Source of the DNA: Lentzea californiensis
GTDB taxonomy: Bacteria > Actinomycetota > Actinomycetes > Mycobacteriales > Pseudonocardiaceae
Direction of reading: 5' to 3'
NCBI RefSeq assembly: GCF_024648825.1
Contig: NZ_JANBBE010000003.1
Coordinates: 434,001-498,000, forward strand
DNA: 64,000 nucleotides
Below are positions 57,348-64,000 of the stretch, one piece after another. Numbering within the stretch: the stretch's first letter is position 1; each line of letters begins with the position of its first letter. Both the position numbers and the translations under genes were made by a program. A model generated the notes under the pieces. That model saw only the letters and a program-made list of their open reading frames with translations. It was not told the origin of the DNA and did no database searches.

Positions 57348-60124
57348 GAACAGGTGGTGAGGTAAGGATTCTCGGGCCGGTCGAGGTGTGCGGCCCGCAC
57401 GGCCTCGCGGTGCTGACCGGGGCCCGGCAGCGCAGCATCGTCGCGGTGCTGGCCCTGCGCGCGGGCACACCTGTTTCCGTCGACTGCCTCGTGGACGTGC
57501 TGTGGGGCGAGGATCCGCCGCGCACGGCCGTGCGGTCGTTGCACAGCCATGTCGCGCGGCTGCGGCAGGCGCTCGCCGACTGCGGCCTGCCCGGCGCGCT
57601 GATGACCAAGCCCGGCGGCTACCAGCTCGACGCGTCCGTCGACGCGGTGACGTTCGAACGGACCAGGGACCTCAGCCTGTGGCGGGGCGAGCCGCTGGCG
57701 GGCACGGAGCTGTTCGGCTGGGGCCGGGCGGAGATCGACCGGTTGCGGGACCAGCGGATCGCCGCGCTGGAGACGTACTGGGGTGAGCGGCTCGACGGGC
57801 GGAACGCGATCGAGGAGCTGGAACGACTCGTAGTCGGCCACCCGACGCGGGAACGGCTCGTCGGGCTGCTGATGCGGGCGTTGCACCTCGGCGGACGGCA
57901 CGCCGACGCGCTGCAGGTGTTCCGAAGACTCAGACACCGGCTCGCCGACGACCTCGGCGCCGACCCCGGCCCGGACGTCACCGCCCTGCACACCGCCATC
58001 CTCCGCCGCGATCCGTCGCTGCACAGCGCGAGACCCGCCCAGTTGCCCGCCAGGGCGGGCCACTTCACCGGCCGCGCCGCCGAGTTCGCCTCCCTCGCAG
58101 GCCTCCCGCCGATCGTCGTCGTCTCCGGTGTCGCCGGGGTCGGCAAGACCACGTTCGCCGTCGAGTGGGCGCGCCGCGTCGCCGGCCGCTTCCCGGACGG
58201 GCAGGTGTTCCTGGACCTGCAGCGCCTCACCCCGGCCCAGGCGCTGACCGAGATGCTGCACAGCCTCGGCGTCCCGGCGGACCGGGTGCCCGCCGACCCG
58301 TCCGCGACGTACCGGAGTTTGTTGCACGGCAAGCGAGTGCTCATCCTGCTCGATGACGTCCGCCGCGCGCGGGACGTGCTGCCACTCGTTCCAGGCGACC
58401 AGGGGAACCTGCTGCTGATCACGAGCCGCGACGCGCTCTCGGCCCTCGGCACGCACCACGCCGTGCACACCATCAGCCTCGGCCTGTTGAGCGAACCCGA
58501 GGCGCACGACCTGTTCGCCGACATCCTCGGCGCGTCCAGGGTGCACGCCGAGCCCGGTGCGACCGCGGAGCTGGTGGTCCACTGTGGACGGCTGCCGCTC
58601 GCGCTGCGCATCGCCGCCGCGCGGCTCGCGATCCGGCCGGGCCGGCGGATCGCCGACCTCGTGCGCGAGCTGACCCGCAACGACCCGCTGGACGTGCTGT
58701 CGGTCGACGGCGACGACCGCACGGTCCGCACCGTGTTCGCCAGCGCGCACCGCACGCTGAGCCCCCAGGCCGCGCGTTTGTTCCGGGTGCTGGGGGAACA
58801 CCCCGGCGCGAGCTTCCCCGCCGACCTCGCCGACGCCATGGGCCCGGGGCTCGACGAGCTCGTCGCCTCGCACCTCGTCAGCGAGGTCGGCAACGGCCGG
58901 TACGCGCTGCACGACCTGATCCGGCTGTTCGCCCGGCAGAGCGGCGACATCGGCGACGGGGTGGAGCGCCTGCTCGACCGGTACCTCACGATCGCCCACG
59001 CCGCGGGGGAGGTCCTCAACCCGCGCCACGACCTCGTGACGCGGCCGCGCTGCGACGACCTGCCGTTCACCGGCGACCGGGTCGAGGTGCTCGCCTGCCT
59101 CGACGCCGAACGCGACAACGTGCTGCACATGATCCGGCTGGCCGCGCGTTCGGGACTGCACCGCGAGACCTGGCAGCTGGCGTACCTGCTGACCGCCTAC
59201 TTCGAGGCGCGGGGCAACTGGGCGGCGCGGGTCGAGCAGTGCGAGCACGCCGTGGTCGCCGCCCGCGCGCTCGGCGACCAGCGGGCCGAGGCGGAGATGC
59301 TGCGGGGACAGGGCATCGCGTTGCAGATGACCTCGCGCATCGCCGAAGCCATGGTGGTGCAACGGCAAGCGCTCGCCCTGGTGCGCGAGGCGGGCGATCT
59401 CCGCGGGGAAGCACGGCTGCACAACAACATCGCCAACGCGCACTCCGAACTGCGCGAGTTCGACCTCGCGCTGGACTCCTACCGCGTGGCGATGGACGTG
59501 CACGGGGTCGCGGGCGACGAGGTGGGCGTGGCGCTGGCACGGCGCAACCTCGGCTACACCTACGTCCGGATGGGCCGGCCGGAACTGGCCGCTGAGCCGT
59601 TGTTCGCGGCACTGGAGACGTTCCGCGCCAAGGAGAACCTCCGGCTGGAGGCGGCGACGCTGATGTCGCTGGGCAACGCCTTCCACCGGCTCGCCGACCT
59701 CGAACCGGCGCTGCGCCACTTCGGTGACGCGCTGCGGATCAGCCGCGAGATCACCGACGACCGCTTCGAGGCGGACGCGCTGACCGGCCTCGGTGTCACC
59801 CGGCTCGCACTCGGAGATCCCGTGGCGGCAAGGGAATGCCTGACCGCGGCGCTCGCGGTGTGCCGGGCGCTGGGGGACGGGCACCGCGAGGCGTCGACCC
59901 TGCGCGACCTGGCCGACGCCGAGCTCGCGCTCGGTGACCTCGCCGCCGCCCGTGAGCACCTGACCGCCGCCCTGGAGGCAAGGGTTCAGGCGCCGGACGG
60001 GTTCGAGCAGGCCCTGGCCCACCGCACGTTCGCCGACCTGGAGGGCCGGAGCGGGCGATGGACCGAGGCAGCCCGGCACCTGGCTCAGGCGGTCACGCTG
60101 CTCAGCTCTCGCCGCCGATCGTGA
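57341..60124 (+). CDS. SARP/AfsR-type regulator (BTAD, NB-ARC and TPR domains)
   Basis: The 927-residue protein has an OmpR-type winged helix (residues 8-90), a BTAD domain (95-235), an NB-ARC ATPase with P-loop GVAGVGKTT (263-271) and IVVVSGVAG, and a TPR array (about 640-920; repeated A-x-LR-DLADAELALGDLA-type units). It is a large-SARP or AfsR-like activator, usually controlling secondary metabolism or development in response to ligand-driven ATP binding. The target is unknown. Its last 23 bp overlap the convergent secreted protein gene. Confidence 0.93.
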   Translation: MLGTGGEVRILGPVEVCGPHGLAVLTGARQRSIVAVLALRAGTPVSVDCLVDVLWGEDPPRTAVRSLHSHVARLRQALADCGLPGALMTKPGGYQLDASVDAVTFERTRDLSLWRGEPLAGTELFGWGRAEIDRLRDQRIAALETYWGERLDGRNAIEELERLVVGHPTRERLVGLLMRALHLGGRHADALQVFRRLRHRLADDLGADPGPDVTALHTAILRRDPSLHSARPAQLPARAGHFTGRAAEFASLAGLPPIVVVSGVAGVGKTTFAVEWARRVAGRFPDGQVFLDLQRLTPAQALTEMLHSLGVPADRVPADPSATYRSLLHGKRVLILLDDVRRARDVLPLVPGDQGNLLLITSRDALSALGTHHAVHTISLGLLSEPEAHDLFADILGASRVHAEPGATAELVVHCGRLPLALRIAAARLAIRPGRRIADLVRELTRNDPLDVLSVDGDDRTVRTVFASAHRTLSPQAARLFRVLGEHPGASFPADLADAMGPGLDELVASHLVSEVGNGRYALHDLIRLFARQSGDIGDGVERLLDRYLTIAHAAGEVLNPRHDLVTRPRCDDLPFTGDRVEVLACLDAERDNVLHMIRLAARSGLHRETWQLAYLLTAYFEARGNWAARVEQCEHAVVAARALGDQRAEAEMLRGQGIALQMTSRIAEAMVVQRQALALVREAGDLRGEARLHNNIANAHSELREFDLALDSYRVAMDVHGVAGDEVGVALARRNLGYTYVRMGRPELAAEPLFAALETFRAKENLRLEAATLMSLGNAFHRLADLEPALRHFGDALRISREITDDRFEADALTGLGVTRLALGDPVAARECLTAALAVCRALGDGHREASTLRDLADAELALGDLAAAREHLTAALEARVQAPDGFEQALAHRTFADLEGRSGRWTEAARHLAQAVTLLSSRRRS
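58577..58589. repeat. TCCACWGTGGA palindrome, copy 4
   Basis: GTCCACTGTGGAC lies inside the SARP-type gene, read in a different frame as Val-His-Cys-Gly with the rare codon TGT. Confidence 0.6.
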
Positions 60125-60512
60125 ACACGGCGACGCGCTTGCCGACCTGTCCCGGCTTCACGGACGTGATCTCCAGGGTGAACGTCTTCTGCTCGCCCGT
60201 CACGCGCAACACCTTGTAAGGCACACCCGCCTGGCTCTGGCCCGCCTTGATGACGACCGTTCCGCGTGACACGGCCTGGTAGTCCTCACCCTGCTTCGCG
60301 GTGCCGTCGACGAACCTGTAGGTCACCTCGACGTTCTGCTGCACCGGGCCGTCGCGCAGTTGCAGCGCCGCCGTGTACGAGTCCGCCGACTCGTGCACGG
60401 GCCCGTCGATCGCGTCCACGACGACGGGGCAGTCCGGCGGCTCGCAGTCCGCTGCTCCGTGCGCGGGCACGATCCCGAGCAGAAGCAGCAACAACACCAT
60501 GATGGTTCTCAT
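60102..60512 (-). CDS. Small secreted Calx-beta-like protein
   Basis: The 136-residue protein starts at ATG 60512 with AAGGG upstream. It has a signal peptide (MRTIMVLLLLLLGIVPAHGA) and two Cys in DCEPPDCPV. A Calx-beta-like beta-sandwich follows (YRFVDGTAKQGEDYQAVSRGTVVIKAGQSQAGVPYKVL), where DGTA-x-x-G-x-D-Y is the typical signature. Such domains bind calcium or mediate adhesion. It is preceded by a hairpin separating it from the next gene upstream. Confidence 0.82.
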   Translation of the reverse strand: MRTIMVLLLLLLGIVPAHGAADCEPPDCPVVVDAIDGPVHESADSYTAALQLRDGPVQQNVEVTYRFVDGTAKQGEDYQAVSRGTVVIKAGQSQAGVPYKVLRVTGEQKTFTLEITSVKPGQVGKRVAVFTIGGES

Positions 60513-60525
60513 TGACAACCCTTTC

Positions 60526-60562
60526 GGTGGGTCCGTCTCCGAGTAACGGAGACGGACCCACC
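60526..60562. terminator. 16-bp perfect hairpin between two secreted-protein genes
   Basis: GGTGGGTCCGTCTCCG and CGGAGACGGACCCACC are exact complements around AGTAA. It lies between the stop of the gene at 60574 and the start of the gene ending at 60102, both on the minus strand. It may terminate the upstream transcript or attenuate read-through. Confidence 0.7.
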
Positions 60563-60573
60563 GGGGTTGATAC

Positions 60574-61515
60574 TCAGTCCTTTTCGTTGATGAGGTATTG
60601 CGCCCCGCCGAGATCCGTGCCCTGCGCGTCGGTCTGGCGCACGTGCAGCTCGGCCGGTCCCGCCTCCCTGTCGGTCTCGAACGTCAGCGCGGTCTGGACG
60701 CGCTCGTCCGCCTTGAGCGTCAGGTTGTCGAAGCGCGCCTTGGTGTCGACGAGCTGGAACTGCGTCTCGCCCACCTGCTTCACCCCGGTCGCCCTGCCGC
60801 CGGTGGCCTTCCACCGCGCCGTGAGCTCCTGGCCGAGGTCGAACGTGATCGCGCCGGCGAACGGCCGCGGCTGCTCGAGGACCAGGTTCTGCCGCGCGTC
60901 GGTGCGTTCGGGGTTGCCGATCGTGTACGGCACGCGGACGGGTTCGAACGGGCGGACCCGCACGGAGTCGACGTTGCGCCACGCGATGTTGTTGTTCCGC
61001 TGCGCGTTCTGCTGGGTGTTGCTGACTTCGGCGAACGTCATCGGGTCGGCGTTCGACACCCACCGGGCGAGCAGGCAGAAGTGCGCGGGGCCGGGCACGT
61101 TCCAGCCCGGCCAGGTGATCATGACCGTGGTACCGCTGACCGGCACGGTCGAGCCCGCGGTGCCGATGAAGGTCCAGCCGCCCGGCCAGGCCGTGCCGCC
61201 GCCGAGGTTGCTGCGGTACAGGTGGAGGTTGCCGTCCACGGTCCCGATGCCGCCCGGCTTGCGTCTCAAGGTGACGAAGACGTAGTTGTTCACGCCCACG
61301 ACGGGGTTCTGGGACACCGCGCACGGCACCGGCGTCGTGCACACCTTGATGTCCGGGCTGTGGTAGATGCTGCCGGTGCTCGGCTCGTTGCCGACGTCGC
61401 TCACGTTGTCCCGGACGAAGACGTCGCGTTGGAACGGCGTCGCGCTCGCGGCCGGAGCGATGAGCGCCGCGGCCGCCAGCAAGCCTGCCAGCGCCGTTGC
61501 CAGTGGGGCTTTCAC
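60574..61515 (-). CDS. Secreted protein of unknown function, beta-rich
   Basis: The protein has about 313 residues from GTG 61515 (spacing to GGAGG favours it; ATGs at 61518 and 61527 are alternatives). It has a signal peptide (VKAPLATALAGLLAAAALIAPAASA). The mature part is rich in beta-type sequence with two Cys in the stretch VCTTPVPCAV and a further FCLLARW, and TWPGWNVPGPAH is notable. I recognise no family. It is followed by a hairpin and preceded by the GT39-like gene. Confidence 0.75.
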   Translation of the reverse strand: MKAPLATALAGLLAAAALIAPAASATPFQRDVFVRDNVSDVGNEPSTGSIYHSPDIKVCTTPVPCAVSQNPVVGVNNYVFVTLRRKPGGIGTVDGNLHLYRSNLGGGTAWPGGWTFIGTAGSTVPVSGTTVMITWPGWNVPGPAHFCLLARWVSNADPMTFAEVSNTQQNAQRNNNIAWRNVDSVRVRPFEPVRVPYTIGNPERTDARQNLVLEQPRPFAGAITFDLGQELTARWKATGGRATGVKQVGETQFQLVDTKARFDNLTLKADERVQTALTFETDREAGPAELHVRQTDAQGTDLGGAQYLINEKD

Positions 61516-61597
61516 CATGTCCTCCATCGGTTGTGGACTGCCGACCGAAGAAGTACCGGCGTGCTGTTGTGGCGACGTTGTCGTGCTGTTGCAGGCC

Positions 61598-63103
61598 CTA
61601 GTAGGGGCCGATCAGCCGGTAGCCGGGCCACAGCTCGGCCCACGGCGCCCGCGGCTCGCGGCACACCGAGATGGCCCGGCCCTGTTCCATGGTCGCGAGC
61701 CCCTGCCCGTTGTCGATGCGCGCCGCCACGGAGCACTCGCGGAAGTCCCGCGCCAGCAGGTCCTCGCCCACCCCCACCGCGATCACGACGTCCGCGCTCT
61801 CGGGCGGCGATCCGCGGAAGTAGAGCTCGTTGTGCCCGCTGTAGATCGGGGGGAGCGGGTAGTCGTCGCGCATCCAGTGCAGCGCGCCCGCCTCGCCGAA
61901 GTTCTTCGTCAGCACCACGGCGCGCGACCGTTCACCTTCGGGCAGTGCGGCGTAGGCGTCGGCGGTCTGCCGGGCCACCCGCTCCCAGCCGATGGTCTCG
62001 GTCGTCAGGCTCGTCGCCGGGAACCGGGCGAACATCCGCTCCGGCAGCACCGGCACGATCACCGCCACCTGCACCACGGCGAAGACCGACAGCACCGAGA
62101 CGGCCACTGGCAACCGCGACCGTCCGCGGGTCAGCCACTCGTCCGCGATCACCCAGCCCGCGGCGACCAGCGGCACCAGGTAGCCCTCGGTGTAGTCGAT
62201 GCCGCTGGGCGCGACGGCGAGCACCAGCGCCGTGCCGATGAGGTAGGCCGCCCCCAGCGCCCGCGCCGGTCGCCATCGCGGCCGCCGCAGCAGGCCTGCC
62301 ACGCCCGTGACCAGGACGAAGGCCACTGCCGGCCCCGTGAGGAACGCGACGTAGAGGGGGAACATCAGCCCGTCTGTCCAGTTGCCCTCGGACAGCGTCC
62401 GCGCCATGACGAGCTGCGGCCAGCCGTTGACCGCCTGGTAGATGACGTTCGGCGCGCCGATCAGCAGGGTCAGCCCGGCGCCTGCCCACAGCCACCGGCT
62501 GCGCAACTCCTGGCGCGGCCCCACCACGAGCAGCGCCAGCACCAGCGTCACCGGCAGCAGGAGTACGACGTACTTGGCGTAGGTCGCCACTCCGCACGTG
62601 GCACCGGCGGCCAGCCACCACCGGCCGTCCCCGCGCAGCAGCGCCCGCAACGCGAACAGCGCCACCGCGCTCCAGGCGACGAGGTCCGGGCTGTTGGTCA
62701 GCAGGAAGTGGGCCACGACGAGCACGGTCACCGACGTGCCGGAGGTGGCCGCCGCGAGCACCTGTGCCCGTGGCCCGCCGCCCAGTTCCGCGGTGACCAG
62801 CGCGGCGAGCACGACGACGGCCAGGCCGCACAGCAGGGCCGGCGTCCGGACACCCCAAGCCGTGTCGCCGAACAGCACCGCGCCCGCCTTCGCCAGCAGC
62901 GGCGCGAGCGGTGGCTGGTCGAAGTACCCCCAGTGCGGATCGTCGCCCAGCATCCGGAAGTAGAGCTCGTCCGCCGAGAGTCCGTAGTTCCCGGCGAACG
63001 GGAACACCAGGGCCGCGTAGAGCACCGCGACCACCGCCACCGGGCGTCGCGCCAGCGGTACGGCCAAGCCGGTTCGCGCCGCCACGCCCTCGATCGTGAA
63101 CAC
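61598..63103 (-). CDS. GT39-family (ArnT/PMT-like) membrane glycosyltransferase
   Basis: The 501-residue protein has about ten membrane helices. The first external loop GLSADELYFRMLGDDPHWGYFDQPP carries the D-E pair typical of dolichyl/polyprenyl-phosphate-sugar-dependent enzymes. The C-terminal soluble part (LTKNFGEAGALHWMRDDYPLPPIYSGHNELYF) fits GT39-like bacterial members. It transfers a sugar from a lipid carrier to an acceptor at the outer membrane face; substrates are unknown. It is upstream of the two secreted proteins on the same strand, which may be acceptors or simply neighbours. Confidence 0.85.
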   Translation of the reverse strand: MFTIEGVAARTGLAVPLARRPVAVVAVLYAALVFPFAGNYGLSADELYFRMLGDDPHWGYFDQPPLAPLLAKAGAVLFGDTAWGVRTPALLCGLAVVVLAALVTAELGGGPRAQVLAAATSGTSVTVLVVAHFLLTNSPDLVAWSAVALFALRALLRGDGRWWLAAGATCGVATYAKYVVLLLPVTLVLALLVVGPRQELRSRWLWAGAGLTLLIGAPNVIYQAVNGWPQLVMARTLSEGNWTDGLMFPLYVAFLTGPAVAFVLVTGVAGLLRRPRWRPARALGAAYLIGTALVLAVAPSGIDYTEGYLVPLVAAGWVIADEWLTRGRSRLPVAVSVLSVFAVVQVAVIVPVLPERMFARFPATSLTTETIGWERVARQTADAYAALPEGERSRAVVLTKNFGEAGALHWMRDDYPLPPIYSGHNELYFRGSPPESADVVIAVGVGEDLLARDFRECSVAARIDNGQGLATMEQGRAISVCREPRAPWAELWPGYRLIGPY

Positions 63104-63950
63104 CGAATCGCTCCCCTCGTGGTGACCACGGGGGTCACCGCGACGGCGATGCTATCGATGATCAGCTCCGCGCATTGCTCCAATTGGCAGCAATCGCCTC
63201 TGACGCAGAATCAAACACGAAGAAGATTGAATCCGATGGAACCGTCATAGTCGGACGTGCGTCTATAGCATGTGCCGGGACACATCGTTGTGCAATGGCA
63301 TCGAAATTGGGGAATGGCCGACAAACGACAGCAAGCTCGTCTTCGGCCCGTCTCAACTGGTGGGGGAATCCGTGCGTGAATACCAAATCGCCGCTGAAGG
63401 CTGGGGCTTTCGGGGTGCATGTGACGCGTGGCACAGCATTCAGTCACTGCCTGTGTCTGAGTGGGTGCGCGAGGTAACAACGTGCAGTAGTCCGCCGATC
63501 GGCGTATAAGCGGATTGATGAACTTTATTCTATTTCTGAATTGGGCTGTTCGGCGGATTCATGCAGGTCCTGGGCCTGGCTAATCTGCGGTTGTCGCTTC
63601 GGCGGCTCTGGGGGCTTCTTTGGGGTGGGGTGCTTTCGCCGACCCGCTGATTCGCGTGCGCTTCTCGCGTCCGGTGGTGTAGGCGGATGACGCAAGGGGG
63701 TTTTCATGGCTGTTGTCCGAGAATTGACGCATGGGTCGCCGACGTGCGCGTTGCCCGCACGGGTGTGGCATCAGTGAGCCGCATATCGCGGCGTACTCCC
63801 GAAGACGCGACCTGATCCGCCGGCATCTCGTGCACGGCGACAGTCCACGAGCCCGGACTTCGAAAGGGGCTCCTTCACCCGCTGTATCTGTGACTTCAGC
63901 GGTCTCTCTGTCCTGGTGTGCCGGGACAATCAGCAAAGAGGAGCAGTTCA
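63104..63950. other. Lower-GC region without a convincing gene
   Basis: About 850 bp with more A/T than the rest of the window, e.g. near 63170-63300. Several short ORFs on both strands (largest about 118 codons) show no recognisable domain and no good codon bias. I see no integrase, tRNA or target duplication. It may be a remnant or a recently gained insert. Confidence 0.5.
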
Positions 63951-64000
63951 GTGGTTGAGCGGCGCGCGCCCGGCGTTCGGTACTCGCTGACGGCGGCGCA
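63951..64000 (+). CDS. Start of a gene truncated by the right edge
   Basis: A GTG at 63951 follows AGAGGAG at 63937-63943, a good ribosome-binding site with a 7-base gap. The visible codons read VVERRAPGVRYSLTAA. Too little is present to assign a function. Confidence 0.5.
   Translation, partial: MVERRAPGVRYSLTAA

Noticed and set aside
63270..63509. Possible DUF397-like small gene
   Set aside because: Only a loose match (NDSKLVFGPSQL) and no ribosome-binding site or family Trp/Cys pattern; not convincing.
1..64000. CRISPR arrays, tRNA/rRNA genes, prophage or insertion sequences
   Set aside because: No regularly spaced palindromic repeats, cloverleaf-like sequences, integrases or transposases were noticed; weak tRNA signals could still be missed by eye.

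Overview
This is about 64 kb of very GC-rich DNA (GC-rich third codon positions, many GTG/TTG starts) from an actinomycete. An SsgA-like sporulation protein, type VII secretion (ESX) accessory genes, an XRE/DUF5753 regulator, a 2-methylisoborneol pathway and a SARP/AfsR-type regulator together suggest a filamentous member of the Pseudonocardiales (Lentzea/Saccharothrix/Amycolatopsis-like). The genus is inferred from gene content, not established. I found no rRNA, tRNA, CRISPR array or insertion sequence.

Layout. (1) 1-18140: a minus-strand ESX-associated cluster. It holds a small substrate-like protein, a PPE-like protein, an EspG-like chaperone, a YbaB/EbfC-like protein, a WXG-type helical protein with long C-terminal repeats, and a giant multidomain protein of more than 3,700 residues whose C-terminus lies beyond the left edge. 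A second EspG paralogue sits just upstream, and its upstream DNA matches the cluster promoter, including a CRP/GlxR-like palindrome. No ESX membrane-core genes are present. (2) 18140-23680: MFS exporter, secreted M9-type collagenase, LysR regulator and M24 peptidase, ending in a perfect 26-bp inverted repeat. (3) 23679-30142: glycerol catabolism. iclR-glpK runs divergently from glpF-glpK-glpD, with palindromes between them. (4) 30144-35765: a small unknown protein, a secreted GH6 cellulase, an XRE/DUF5753 regulator, SsgA-like, pirin, a ZapE-type ATPase and a one-domain voltage-gated channel with an acidic, calcium-type filter. (5) 36013-38751: GPP C-methyltransferase and 2-methylisoborneol synthase (earthy odour), then a nucleotidyltransferase. 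(6) 38731-47062: a carbohydrate locus. A six-gene minus-strand operon (lacI, FAD oxidoreductase, sugar-binding lipoprotein, two permeases, esterase) faces a divergent Tat-exported (alpha/alpha)-barrel protein; LacI-type palindromes lie between them and no transport ATPase is present. (7) 47220-53801: small stress or housekeeping genes, a CmpX-like membrane protein, a pyrimidine-dimer-glycosylase-like protein, an RsbA-like MEDS/ATPase anti-sigma regulator facing a STAS protein that lacks the usual serine, PPK2, and a lipoate-ligase-like protein. (8) 53826-64000: a single polypeptide joining an ECF sigma factor, a ZAS-like zinc motif, a membrane helix and an external GH128-type glycosidase domain; then a nuclease-fold membrane protein, a SARP/NB-ARC/TPR regulator, two secreted beta-rich proteins, a GT39-like transferase, and a lower-GC tail with no convincing gene before one that starts at the right edge.

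The most unusual items are the sigma factor/zinc motif/membrane/glycosidase fusion, the giant ESX-linked protein with an internal HExxH metallopeptidase motif and repeats shared with its PPE-like neighbour, the duplicated EspG-plus-promoter module, and a palindrome TCCACWGTGGA that occurs four times.
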